A DNA stretch of 64,000 nucleotides from Chloroflexota bacterium (GTDB lineage: Bacteria > Chloroflexota > Anaerolineae > UBA4142). Positions 1-7,848 of the stretch are shown here, in pieces (within the stretch, counting starts at the first letter, position 1; each line of letters begins with the position of its first letter). The position numbers and the translations under genes were made by a program. The notes beneath the pieces were generated by a model. That model searched no databases, was not told the origin of the DNA, and saw only the letters and a program-made list of their open reading frames with translations. The stretch is taken from NCBI GenBank assembly GCA_016219275.1, contig JACRBM010000060.1:1-64000 (forward strand). The letters are read 5' to 3'.

Positions 1-26
1 GTAGCATTGCTACTGCGAATTTGGTG

Positions 27-107
27 TTTACCGCCGAGACGCAGAGGGCGCAGAGAAAAATCAAAAGAACTCTGCGTTCTCAGCGTGCTCCGCGCCTCGG
101 CGGTAAA
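27..107. repeat. Intergenic inverted repeat, GCCGAGACGCAGAG type
   Basis: Two arms face each other: TTTACCGCCGAGACGCAGAG on the left and the complementary CTCTGCG...GCGCCTCGGCGGTAAA on the right, with an internal partial repetition of GGCGCAGAG. It fills the space after the esterase gene that ends at 144. No coding signal is seen in 1-143. It may fold in the transcript, but there is no U-tract, so calling it a terminator would be a guess. Confidence 0.7.
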
Positions 108-143
108 ATTTCCGACGTATCAGTAACGGTGCTACAGTGTCGT

Positions 144-818
144 TTATCTGCGTCCAAAATTTTTGTGCGCCATCATCCATTCGTACAATTCCGGATTCCC
201 GTACGTGCGTGTCCACGCATCGTGTTTCGCGTCCGGATAAATCGTCAGTCGCACATCGCCGCCGAGTGATTTCAGTTCATCCGCCATTTTGATAGATTCG
301 TCCACCGATACGATCGAATCAAGCGCGCCGTGAAAAATCCAAATCGGCAAATGAATCAACGCGCGCATTCGTTCGGCGCGCCGCATTACATCCGGGCGCG
401 GACCGCAGATCGGCGCGAGCGCGGCAAAACGATGCGGTTGCAGTGCAGCGAGCTGGTACGCGCCGCGCCCACCCATGCTCAAGCCGGTGAGATACACACG
501 CGATTCATCCACCGCGAGATTCGTCGTGATGTGATCGAGCAACGCGATCAAGCCATCCATCTCGACTGACCAATCGGAATCCGCCGGGCATTGCGGCGAA
601 ACGACGATGAACGGAAAATCCGGTTGCTCACCAATCAATTTGGGAATGCCGTGCCGTTTCAAAATTTCCACGTCATCGCCGCGTTCGTCGCGCCCGTGCA
701 AAAAGAAAATCAGTGGAAATTGTTTGGCAGGATCATAGTCCGGCGGCAAATGCAAAAGATAATTGAGTCGGACCCTTTTGGTGATTTGCGTTTCGAGTGT
801 TTTAGATTGTAGAGTCAT
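144..818 (-). CDS. Alpha/beta hydrolase, esterase/phospholipase type
   Basis: A 224-residue cytoplasmic serine hydrolase of the phospholipase/carboxylesterase or dienelactone-hydrolase type. The nucleophile elbow GLSMGG places the catalytic Ser near residue 114, with Asp167 in GALDSIVSVDES and His199 in DAKHDAW completing the triad. The oxyanion-side motif FFLHGRDERG is near residue 39. There is no signal peptide. It is the last gene of the minus-strand operon that starts with the LacI regulator at 12.4 kb, separated from the ADP-ribosylglycohydrolase paralog by a 59-base gap that is mostly an inverted repeat. The start ATG follows the repeat directly and has no clear ribosome binding site, so translation may be weak or the start may differ. 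Its substrate is unknown; the setting suggests an ester released from, or attached to, the imported compound. Confidence 0.75.
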   Translation of the reverse strand: MTLQSKTLETQITKRVRLNYLLHLPPDYDPAKQFPLIFFLHGRDERGDDVEILKRHGIPKLIGEQPDFPFIVVSPQCPADSDWSVEMDGLIALLDHITTNLAVDESRVYLTGLSMGGRGAYQLAALQPHRFAALAPICGPRPDVMRRAERMRALIHLPIWIFHGALDSIVSVDESIKMADELKSLGGDVRLTIYPDAKHDAWTRTYGNPELYEWMMAHKNFGRR

Positions 819-825
819 TTCGATT

Positions 826-881
826 TGTAGGGGCGCGCCTCGTGCGCGCCCATACGGGCGACCACACGGGTCGCCCCTACA
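826..881. repeat. Inverted repeat with TGTAGGGGCG ends
   Basis: The arms begin TGTAGGGGCG (826-835) and end CGCCCCTACA (872-881), with GGGCG/CGCCC repeats inside. The right arm, read on the minus strand, contains the TAG stop codon of the upstream ADP-ribosylglycohydrolase gene. The same TGTAGGGGCG element recurs at 1917-1983 and, as a single arm, after parB near 22183. Confidence 0.75.
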
Positions 882-1905
882 TCAACGCGCGCGCCAATTC
901 ATCGAGCCGCGCGCCGGCAACGAATGGCAAACACAAGCCGCGACACACGTTCAACTGTGCGCGCCACGTTTCGCTGATCGCGCTGACGCCTTGATGCGCG
1001 CCGCACAACGCGCCGACCATCGCGGGGAGTGAATCCGCCGATTTCGGAATCGCGTTCGCGAGCAGCACCGCGCTCTGCAAATCGCCGCGCCACACTTCGA
1101 TTATCGCGAATGCGGCGGGCAAAGTTTCCGGCGCGGCGTTGCCGTACGAGTACACCGTGTTGATGACACGCTTGGTCAACGCAAGCAGCAAATCTTGCGG
1201 ACTCGACGCGTCGCGTGCACCCTCGCGCGCGAGTTGATCGCCGCGCGCGAGCCACGAGTCTGTCGGAACTTCCGCACGCGCACGCGTCAACGCGTCGCTG
1301 ATATTTTCACCGGACGCGAGCAACGCGATGGCGACTGCCATTGCGCGCGCGGCAGAGATGCCATCTTCCGCATTCGTCACTTGAGCATCCCATTGCGCGA
1401 TCTGCGCGGCGCGTTCGGGATTGCCGGCGCAGAGCAAGCCAATCGGTACGGCGCGCGCAACCGCAGAATCGTCGTAATGCTGGGGATTGTCGTTGCCCGT
1501 CGCCGGGGGTTCGAGTCCACGCTTGAAATTTTCGATTGCCGCGCGTTCGGAAAAACCAGTGAGCACGCGATCCGCCATCGGCACGATGCGTTCGCGCCAC
1601 GCAGCAGAAAATGTCGCAGCAGAAATGTCGCGCGCGTGCAACAACGTTTGCGCGGTGAACACGGCGTACTCGGTGTCGTCGGTTGGAAATGGTTCGAGCG
1701 TTTCCAGCGCGTTGCGATGCGTGAACGGCATTGTCAAACGCAGGATGCGGTTGCGCGCGGAATCGCGATTCGTGCGCCACAAGAATTCGCGTCGCCGCTC
1801 GACGAATTGATGCGTGCGATGAAAGAGCGCGGGAAAGGAAATCGCATCGCCGTACGCGAGACCCAGGAGTGCGCCGTAGGATTTTTCAAAAAGAGATGGG
1901 TTCAT
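877..1905 (-). CDS. ADP-ribosylglycohydrolase-family protein, paralog 1 (degenerate)
   Basis: A 342-residue member of the ADP-ribosylglycohydrolase (DraG/YegU-like) family, which uses two Mg ions to cleave N-glycosidic bonds to ribose. The N-terminal LLGLAYGDAIS and the metal motif TDDTEYAVF are present. The C-terminal motif, GRDADT in the two other paralogs of this operon, reads PKSADS here, so one metal-binding side is probably altered. The ATG at 1905 is chosen because the family domain begins within ten residues; longer upstream reading runs into a repeat. The gene lies between citF and the esterase. It may have changed substrate, lost activity or serve as a regulatory partner of paralogs 2 and 3. 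The stop codon TAG is supplied by the downstream inverted repeat. Confidence 0.8.
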   Translation of the reverse strand: MNPSLFEKSYGALLGLAYGDAISFPALFHRTHQFVERRREFLWRTNRDSARNRILRLTMPFTHRNALETLEPFPTDDTEYAVFTAQTLLHARDISAATFSAAWRERIVPMADRVLTGFSERAAIENFKRGLEPPATGNDNPQHYDDSAVARAVPIGLLCAGNPERAAQIAQWDAQVTNAEDGISAARAMAVAIALLASGENISDALTRARAEVPTDSWLARGDQLAREGARDASSPQDLLLALTKRVINTVYSYGNAAPETLPAAFAIIEVWRGDLQSAVLLANAIPKSADSLPAMVGALCGAHQGVSAISETWRAQLNVCRGLCLPFVAGARLDELARALM

Positions 1906-1916
1906 TAGAATACCTG

Positions 1917-1983
1917 GTAGGGGCGAGGCATTTGCCAGACGATTTCTCAAGCGAGTGCCATTACGCAAATGCCTCGCCCCTAC
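1917..1983. repeat. Inverted repeat with perfect 18-bp arms
   Basis: The arms are GTAGGGGCGAGGCATTTG at 1917-1934 and its exact complement at 1966-1983, with a 31-base loop. It separates citF from ADP-ribosylglycohydrolase paralog 1. Read on the minus strand, the first arm supplies the TAG stop codon of citF. No U-tract follows. Confidence 0.85.
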
Positions 1984-3533
1984 ACGACGACTTGTTTGAC
2001 GCTGTCCATGATCGTGCCATCAACCCAGGTCACAACCGCGATGGTTTGCTCGCCCACGCGCGCGGGTTGCGGCGCGCCGCCGCAGATTGATTCCGCTTCG
2101 GCTTTCAATTCGGCGAGCGTGCGGAGAGGTAATTTTGTTCCGCGCAACGCATCGAACAAATCCTGGCGACGCGGATTGATCGCGATGCCGCGCTCGGTGA
2201 CAACAACGTCAATCAATTCGCCGGGACCGCATAGCGTTGTAAGTTGATCGCGAATGACTGGGATGCGGTCACGGAACGAGGGCGCGGTGAGGATCGTGCA
2301 ACGCGCGAACAACGCGTCTTGCCAGCCGCCGATGCCGTGCAATAAATATCCATCCGAATGTGACACGACGTTCGCGTTGAAATCCAAATCAATCTCGGTC
2401 GCGCCCAGCACGACGCAATCGAGCAGCGATGCGAAATTGCCCTTGCCATGATAATTGTAACTCGTGAACGGACTCGTCGGCAAGTGGCGCGGATTGTCGC
2501 GCAGCGAGCGCACGCCGTCGAGATCGAAACTCTGCCCGTCGAGAATGTAATCGCACAGACCTTGCTCGAGCAATTCGACCAGGTAACGCGTCGAGCCGCC
2601 GCGAATAAATCGCGCCTTGATCTTGGCGTCGCGCATCATCGCGCCGAGAAAAATTGTGAACGCGAGACTCGTGCCGCCCGCGCCGGCTTGGAACGAAAAA
2701 CCATCGCGCATGATCCCGGCATCGCGCACGAATCGCGCGGCGTACTCGGCGATCAACAAATGATCCGGCGATTTTGTAACCTGGGTTGTCCCCGAAACGA
2801 TTCTCGCCGGATCGCCGATCTGATCCACGACGACGACTTGATCCACGTAATTGCCTTGGATGTGCCAGGGCACGCACGGAAACGGCACGAGCGTATCCGT
2901 CACCACAATCACATGATCGGCGTACTGTGCATCGGCGAGCGCGAATCCGAGCGGACCGCACGCCGCGCGTCCGCCGACGCCGGAACAATCGCCGAACGCA
3001 TCGGCGGCGGGCGCGGCGATGATCGCGATGTCCACGCGCACATCGCCGTCCTGGATCGCGCGATAGCGACTGCCGTGCGAACGCAGAACGCCCGTGCCGC
3101 GCATTTTGCCGAGCGATGCGTAACGACCGATTGGTCCGTTCAAACTACCTTCGATGTGATGAATCAATCCGCTATCGAGATGCGCGAGCAGAGGTTCCTG
3201 GGATGGAAAAACCGCGGTCGGCAACCACACGAGATCGCGCACACCCAGCTCTTTTGCGGACGCGAACACTTGCGCCATCAACAAATCGCCATCGCGAAAA
3301 TGGTGATGCGATGAAATCGTCATCCCATCGCGCAAACCCGCGCGGCGCAACGCTTCGATCAAACTCGGTGCGACCTTGTTGCCGTCCGGCGCGTACTGCG
3401 CGCACGCGCGAATCGGCGGCGCGGCATGGCGACCTTGCGGAATAAATTTACCGACGCCTTGATACGACACAACCGCGCGCCCATTGACCTGGGTTGGCGC
3501 CATTCTCCCAGCGGCGTTTTCAATCTGTTGCAT
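1980..3533 (-). CDS. citF: Citrate lyase alpha subunit (citrate:acetyl-ACP transferase)
   Basis: A 517-residue protein matching full-length CitF, the subunit that exchanges acetyl for citryl on the acyl carrier protein so that CitE can split citrate into acetate and oxaloacetate. Recognisable segments include ISSHHHFRDGD, EGSLNGPIG, the glycine-rich AGAGGTSLAFT near the middle, DCVVLGATEIDLDFNANV and, toward the C-terminus, VVTERGIAINPRR. It acts in the cytoplasm. The nearest upstream gene is the CitD-CitE fusion, 75 bases away, so alpha, beta and gamma functions are all encoded here. The accessory genes citC, citX and citG, needed to make and attach the prosthetic group, are not in the window. 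Two adjacent ATGs follow GAGG; the second, at 3533, has the better spacing. The stop codon lies inside a repeat. Confidence 0.88.
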   Translation of the reverse strand: MQQIENAAGRMAPTQVNGRAVVSYQGVGKFIPQGRHAAPPIRACAQYAPDGNKVAPSLIEALRRAGLRDGMTISSHHHFRDGDLLMAQVFASAKELGVRDLVWLPTAVFPSQEPLLAHLDSGLIHHIEGSLNGPIGRYASLGKMRGTGVLRSHGSRYRAIQDGDVRVDIAIIAAPAADAFGDCSGVGGRAACGPLGFALADAQYADHVIVVTDTLVPFPCVPWHIQGNYVDQVVVVDQIGDPARIVSGTTQVTKSPDHLLIAEYAARFVRDAGIMRDGFSFQAGAGGTSLAFTIFLGAMMRDAKIKARFIRGGSTRYLVELLEQGLCDYILDGQSFDLDGVRSLRDNPRHLPTSPFTSYNYHGKGNFASLLDCVVLGATEIDLDFNANVVSHSDGYLLHGIGGWQDALFARCTILTAPSFRDRIPVIRDQLTTLCGPGELIDVVVTERGIAINPRRQDLFDALRGTKLPLRTLAELKAEAESICGGAPQPARVGEQTIAVVTWVDGTIMDSVKQVVV

Positions 3534-3549
3534 CATCAATCCTCAAATT

Positions 3550-3599
3550 GGACGCGGATGGACGCAGATAAAAATAAAAATCCGCGTACATCCGCGTCC
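3550..3599. repeat. Inverted repeat between citDE and citF
   Basis: GGACGCGGATG on the left faces CATCCGCGTCC on the right, around an A-rich loop. It fills the short gap between the citDE stop codon and the citF start. Confidence 0.65.
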
Positions 3600-3608
3600 T
3601 ATTCCATT

Positions 3609-4931
3609 TTATTCGATATCGCGCACACGCGGTTCCCACTCGGCAGGCAAGCACTCCATCGCCCGCGCGAGGCGAATCGTGCGCTGTGCGCGCGCGACGA
3701 CCGGCGCGTCAATCATCTTGTTGTTCAGCGCGACGACACCCAGTCCCAACGCGCGCGCTTGCTTGAACGCGATCGCGATGCGACACGCGTTTTCGATCTC
3801 GTCCGGCGTCGGCGCAAACGCGTGATGAGCAACTGGCACTTGGCGCGGATGCAAACAGCCGATGCCCTCGAATCCCATCGCGCGCGCATCGTTCACGAAC
3901 GCGCGCAACCCAGTTTCGTCCGCGACATCGCTGAACACCGAGCCGAGCGGTGTGACGCCAGCCGCGCGCGCCGCGTTGACGATTTGACTGCGCGCCCACA
4001 AACTCTCGCGCCCCTCGGCGGAGCGTTCCGCGCCAATGTCTTTGGTGTAATCTTCCAGACCCAGCCCCAGTGCGATGACGCGCGGCGATGCGCTGGCGAT
4101 CTCGAACGCCCGCAGAACACCGCGCGCGCTTTCGATGATCGGAATCAGAAATGGAGGTTGGAGGTTGGAGATTGGAAATTGGAAATTAGAGATTGGAGGT
4201 CGGATAGTTTGGCTTGATGCATCATTTCCAACGTCCAACGTCCAACGTCCAACGTCCAAATCTGGAGATTGCTTCGCCGCTTCGCGGCTCGCAATGACAG
4301 ATTCCACCGCGTGCATTTCATCCGCGCTTTCAACTTTGGAAATCAAAAACGTGTGGACGCCGTGCGGAATGAGCGCGCGTACATCGTCGAGTCCCCGCGG
4401 CAGTTGATTGACGCGCACCATTTTTTCTGCGCCGTAAAAATCCACTGCGCGCAACGCGTTGCGAACGAGAATTTGCGCCGCGTCTTTTTCGTCCGGCGAG
4501 ACCGCATCTTCGAGATCGAGAATGATCGCGTCGGGTTTGTGCAAACCGGCATTGACGAAAAATTTCGGCGTATTGCCGGGGAGGTACAAACGCGTGCGCC
4601 GCAAGCGTTCGCGCGCAATCGAGTACTGCGCGGCGGGGTTGAGGTCAGGTAGGCACACGGACGAAGTGTCCGGGCGCAAACGTTTCACCGCCGCTTCGAG
4701 GCGCGCCATCAGTGTGAATGGCAATCCGCCGCTGTCCTCCAACGTCACCGACAAATCGGATGCGTCGAGCGCGGCAAGCGTTGATCCGATCAACGCGCGA
4801 ATCGAATCGCCGTAGAGCGCGGCGACCTTGCTTTTGATTTGAATTGTCGGCGCACCCGATTTCTCGACCAGAACCCAGCAATCGGAGCGAACATCTGCGC
4901 CGCGCGCGCCGGCACTGGCAGAATTGTTCAT
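3609..4931 (-). CDS. Fused citrate lyase gamma (ACP) and beta subunit, CitD-CitE, with repeat insert
   Basis: A 440-residue fusion. Residues 1 to about 95 match CitD, the citrate lyase acyl carrier protein: GADVRSDCWVLVEKSG with a candidate prosthetic-group Ser16, then IQIKSKVAALYGDSI and VTLEDSGGLPFTLMARLEAAV. Residues from about 108 on match CitE (HpcH/HpaI-aldolase fold), which cleaves citryl-ACP: RTRLYLPGNTPKFF, DAIILDLEDAV (metal-binding acids), MVRVNQLPRG, and IPIIESARGVLRAFEIA. Between residues 215 and 260 lies an in-frame insert (about 4152-4289) made of intergenic-type repeats; without it the CitE part has normal length. The start overlaps the previous gene as ATGA, so the two are probably translationally coupled. 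Whether the insert is tolerated depends on its being a surface loop, which I infer but cannot show. Confidence 0.85.
   Translation of the reverse strand: MNNSASAGARGADVRSDCWVLVEKSGAPTIQIKSKVAALYGDSIRALIGSTLAALDASDLSVTLEDSGGLPFTLMARLEAAVKRLRPDTSSVCLPDLNPAAQYSIARERLRRTRLYLPGNTPKFFVNAGLHKPDAIILDLEDAVSPDEKDAAQILVRNALRAVDFYGAEKMVRVNQLPRGLDDVRALIPHGVHTFLISKVESADEMHAVESVIASREAAKQSPDLDVGRWTLDVGNDASSQTIRPPISNFQFPISNLQPPFLIPIIESARGVLRAFEIASASPRVIALGLGLEDYTKDIGAERSAEGRESLWARSQIVNAARAAGVTPLGSVFSDVADETGLRAFVNDARAMGFEGIGCLHPRQVPVAHHAFAPTPDEIENACRIAIAFKQARALGLGVVALNNKMIDAPVVARAQRTIRLARAMECLPAEWEPRVRDIE
4152..4289. repeat. Composite repeat inserted in frame within citE
   Basis: About 138 bases built from three repeat types that are normally intergenic: tandem TTGGAGATTGGAAATTGG, four copies of CCAACGT, and a GCTTCGCCGCTTCGCGGCTC segment also found at 36.6-36.7 kb. 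The first type recurs between the sugar-binding-protein and permease genes at 8.76-8.84 kb. The length is a multiple of three and the piece is open in the citE frame, encoding stretches such as PPISNFQFPISNLQPP. Confidence 0.8.
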
Positions 4932-6001
4932 TGTGTTTCATCCGCGTGGGGCAAATTTCCAATTTGCCCCGTTATGGTCGGCAAATTGGAAATTTGCCCC
5001 ACAAGTTGTTCCGCGACCTGCTCGATGTTCATGCCCGCGACGAAACCGATGCACTTGCCGGGCGCGACGGTTGCGCGCGCGAGCCATTCGTTTGGAATCG
5101 CGTCGCGTCCGCTGTACGCGCCGGCGAGCGAGCCGACGATTGCGCCAATCGTGTCTGCATCGCGCCCCAGCATCACACCCGCCGGAATCGCGCGACGCAA
5201 ATCGCCACGCGTCGCGAGGAACGCGCCGAACGCGAGTGGCGCCGCTTCGGTCACGAGGTCTGCCCAGTGCCACCACGACACGACCAACTCGTCGCTCAAT
5301 TTTTCGAGTGCGGCGTCGAGATCGTCCGGCAAATTTTGCGCGACCCGCGCGGCGCGCTCCAGCGCGCGATGCGTCCACGAATTTTCTGGCACGGCATCGA
5401 GCGCGGCGCGCAACATTTCATCCGGCGATGCGCCGATCATCGCGACACTGATCGCGGCGGCGACGGCTTGCGCGGCGAAAATTCCATCGCGTCCATTCGA
5501 CACACCGCCGAGCGTCGTCGCGAGTCGCGCGGCAAGTTCCGGCTTGCCCGCCGCGATAATTCCGGCAGGACTGATCGCCATCGCAACGCCATCGCTCCAC
5601 ATTTGTTGATTGAACGCGCCGGAGTGCGGCGCGTGTAATCCCGCCGCGAGATTGCGCGTCGAGATGACATCACTGAAACCGCCGGGACGATACGCGCGGT
5701 TCGGCGCAAGCAGTTTGTCGCGCCACTCGGCTTCAACCTGGTCGGGTGTGATGCTCGCGCCATGTTGGATCAGCAAGTACGCGTTGAACAATGTAAAATC
5801 GGTGTCGTCCGTACCGACGGCGGCATCGCTCACAAAGCCGGTAATGCGTCCGAACTGCGCGCGAATTTCGGCGGCGCTGCGTCCTTCGACTGGCGCGCCC
5901 ATCGCATCGCCAATCGCGACGCCGAAGAGCGCGCCCTGGGCGCGGCAAATAAAACCGGGAATTCGTGATTCAAAATTCGTAAATGGTAATTGGTTATTCA
6001 C
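4928..6001 (-). CDS. ADP-ribosylglycohydrolase-family protein, paralog 2
   Basis: A 357-residue family member with both metal motifs intact: GALFGVAIGDAMGAP and TDDTDFTLF near the N-terminus, and GRDADTIGAIVGSLAGAYSG near the C-terminus. Family chemistry is hydrolysis of an N-glycosidic bond on ribose; the substrate here is unknown. The GTG start overlaps the Kelch gene's stop codon (shared bases GTGAATAA), and the stop codon overlaps citDE as ATGA, so three genes are coupled. Both ends look repeat-derived: the first 15 residues come from an AATTACCATTTACGAATT-like element, and the last 25 or so (GQISNLP twice) from the inverted repeat at 4947-5002. The catalytic core between them is of normal size. 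Confidence 0.85.
   Translation of the reverse strand: MNNQLPFTNFESRIPGFICRAQGALFGVAIGDAMGAPVEGRSAAEIRAQFGRITGFVSDAAVGTDDTDFTLFNAYLLIQHGASITPDQVEAEWRDKLLAPNRAYRPGGFSDVISTRNLAAGLHAPHSGAFNQQMWSDGVAMAISPAGIIAAGKPELAARLATTLGGVSNGRDGIFAAQAVAAAISVAMIGASPDEMLRAALDAVPENSWTHRALERAARVAQNLPDDLDAALEKLSDELVVSWWHWADLVTEAAPLAFGAFLATRGDLRRAIPAGVMLGRDADTIGAIVGSLAGAYSGRDAIPNEWLARATVAPGKCIGFVAGMNIEQVAEQLVGQISNLPTITGQIGNLPHADETQ
4947..5002. repeat. Inverted repeat encoding the paralog 2 C-terminal tail
   Basis: GTGGGGCAAATTTCCAATTT on the left faces its complement on the right with a short GTTATGGTC-like spacer. It lies inside the coding sequence and encodes GQISNLPTITGQIGNLP, where the two GQI(S/G)NLP copies reflect the two arms. 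Confidence 0.75.
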
Positions 6002-6950
6002 GTTTCACGCATCCAAGCTCAATCCACTCAATCGTGTTGCCAATACGATCCGCCTCTTCGCCGCCGAGGGTGAGCACGCGATTGCCAAACGGCACAGCCG
6101 CAAACCAGGATCGCGGAAAACGCATCGGCGATGGATTGCAGGTTCGTCCAGTGCGCGGATCAATGCGCTCGACGAGACCCAGGAATCCGTCACGATTGTA
6201 TCCGCCGAGAATCACGATGGAATATTCGGCGACGACGGTTGCCGTCCAGGTGCGCGCGACGATTTTCCAATCGAGCGTCTGCCACGCGTCCTGGGTTGGG
6301 TCATAACGTTCGACTGTGTTGAGATAACCGTCGCCCGCAACGTATCCGCCAATGGCGTAGAGCTGATTTTCGACCGCCGCCATCGTCAAGCCACGTCGAG
6401 GGACATGCAATCGCGCGAGGCGTTGCCATGCCTGGGTGTCAAGATCGTACGCTTCGACCACATCGAGATAGCCGTCAATCTCGCCGTCGTTCACACCGTT
6501 GAATCCACCCGCGACGATGATACGCCGACCCAACAACGCCGCGGCGGGTTCACGTCGCGGCGTCGGCAAGTGCGTTCCGATGCGCCAAGAGTTTTTGGTT
6601 GGCGAAAAAACCTCGACCGCGGAAACGAGTCCGCGGTCTGCGCTCCACCCGCCAATGACCCAGATCGCGTTGTCGGCGACGACGCTCGCGTGCTGACTGC
6701 GCGCGATGTTCAACTCTGGAGCAGACTGCGCTTGAAGCGTTTGCGGATCGAGTGATTCGACCACATTGAGTTGCGTCGCCTGCCCGTTCCATCCGCCAAT
6801 GGCGTAGATGCGATTATCGAGCAGCGCGGCGGTGAACGCGCGGCGAGGAGTGAACGACGGAGATTGGGCGCACGCCGTCAGTAATAACCCAAAAGATGAA
6901 AGATGAAAGATGAAAGATGAAATCCGATTCGCGTTCTTCACTTTTGTCAT
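5994..6950 (-). CDS. Kelch-repeat lipoprotein
   Basis: A 318-residue predicted surface lipoprotein. After a signal peptide ending in the lipobox LLTAC (Cys27), about six Kelch blades follow, each with a pattern like IYAIGGWNG, VIGGWSADRG, IIVAGGFNG, YAIGGYVAGDG, VILGGYNRDG and TLGGEEADR; these normally close into a beta-propeller. Such proteins can bind glycans or act as galactose-oxidase-like scaffolds, but no catalytic residues are evident. It lies between the permease and ADP-ribosylglycohydrolase paralog 2 in the operon, overlapping the latter by eight bases. The ribosome binding region (AAAGGATG), the start codon and the hydrophobic ISSFIFHLSSF of the signal peptide all fall in an inverted repeat of AAAGATG units. 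A role at the cell surface in capturing the imported substrate is inferred from context. Confidence 0.8.
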   Translation of the reverse strand: MTKVKNANRISSFIFHLSSFGLLLTACAQSPSFTPRRAFTAALLDNRIYAIGGWNGQATQLNVVESLDPQTLQAQSAPELNIARSQHASVVADNAIWVIGGWSADRGLVSAVEVFSPTKNSWRIGTHLPTPRREPAAALLGRRIIVAGGFNGVNDGEIDGYLDVVEAYDLDTQAWQRLARLHVPRRGLTMAAVENQLYAIGGYVAGDGYLNTVERYDPTQDAWQTLDWKIVARTWTATVVAEYSIVILGGYNRDGFLGLVERIDPRTGRTCNPSPMRFPRSWFAAVPFGNRVLTLGGEEADRIGNTIEWIELGCVKRE

Positions 6951-6966
6951 CTTTCATCTTTCATCC
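6891..6966. repeat. Inverted repeat of AAAGATG units covering the Kelch gene start
   Basis: Four AAAGATG-type units on the left face three TTTCATC units on the right. Read on the minus strand, the first arm contains the ribosome binding region and start codon of the Kelch gene, and the second arm encodes SSFIFHLSSF of its signal peptide. The paired state would hide the start codon. Confidence 0.8.
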
Positions 6967-7845
6967 TTTAATTCCCACATTCGCGAGTCCGCCGATCAAG
7001 TACTTTTGCGTCAAGAAATAAATGATGACGCACGGCGACATAGCGAGGAGCGACCCCGCCATAATCATGCCCCACTGGATATTGAAACGTCCCTTGAGCA
7101 TGTTCAAGCCAAGTTGAATCGTGTAATCATCATAGTTGCTGATGTAGATCAGCGGATTCAAAAAGTCGTTCCATTTCCACAAGAACGTCAGCACCGTGAT
7201 CAACACCATCGGCGGAATGCAGAGCGGCATGATGATGCGCGCGAAAATATCCCAGGTCGTCGCGCCGTCAATGCGCGCGGCTTCGTCGAGATCGCGCGGC
7301 AGCGTCATAATGTACTGGCGCATCAGGAAAATGAAGAACGCGTCGCCGAAAAACGAGGGAACGATCAGCGGCAAGTACGTGCCGACCCAACCCAGTTTTT
7401 GAAACAGTGCGAACGTGGGGATGAGCGTGACCTGGTGCGGAATCATCATCGTCGAGAGCAGGAGCATAAAAAGAAAATCACGACCGGGGAAACGCAGCCG
7501 CGCGAACGTGAACGCGACGAGACTGCACGACAAGACGCGTCCGATAATGTTCATCACCGCGATGAACAACGTGTTGGCGGCAAAGCGCAGAAACGGCAGA
7601 CTTTCGATCACGCCGGTGTAATTGTCCCAGCGAATCGGATCTGGAAAAATGTTGGGGGGCCATGCGAAAATTTGCTTGGCGTCTTTGAGCGCCGTGAGAA
7701 ACACCCATCCGACCGGGATGCCGATGACGACGACGGCGAGGAACAACAAGGTCAGGAAAACGAGGATCGAATTGGCGCGCCGCGCCAACATCTGCGACGA
7801 GAAAAAGCGCGCGCGCGATTGACGAGATGCCGCAAGCGTTGCCAT
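6961..7845 (-). CDS. Carbohydrate ABC transporter permease, MalG/UgpE type
   Basis: A 294-residue inner-membrane permease with six predicted helices. The cytoplasmic EAA loop EAARIDGATTWDIFARIIMPLCIPPM is the contact site for the ATPase. It pairs with the permease just upstream, three bases away, to form the channel of a family-1 sugar-type importer. No ATPase gene is nearby, so a shared MsmK-like ATPase from elsewhere is likely, as is common for this importer class. The start at 7845 has AGAGG seven bases upstream. The gene ends in the AAAGATG repeat that begins the Kelch gene. Confidence 0.92.
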   Translation of the reverse strand: MATLAASRQSRARFFSSQMLARRANSILVFLTLLFLAVVVIGIPVGWVFLTALKDAKQIFAWPPNIFPDPIRWDNYTGVIESLPFLRFAANTLFIAVMNIIGRVLSCSLVAFTFARLRFPGRDFLFMLLLSTMMIPHQVTLIPTFALFQKLGWVGTYLPLIVPSFFGDAFFIFLMRQYIMTLPRDLDEAARIDGATTWDIFARIIMPLCIPPMVLITVLTFLWKWNDFLNPLIYISNYDDYTIQLGLNMLKGRFNIQWGMIMAGSLLAMSPCVIIYFLTQKYLIGGLANVGIKG

Positions 7846-7848
7846 CGT

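Noticed and set aside
4210-4260. Four CCAACGT repeats as regulatory iterons
   Set aside because: They lie in the coding frame of citE within a composite repeat insert and match intergenic repeats elsewhere.
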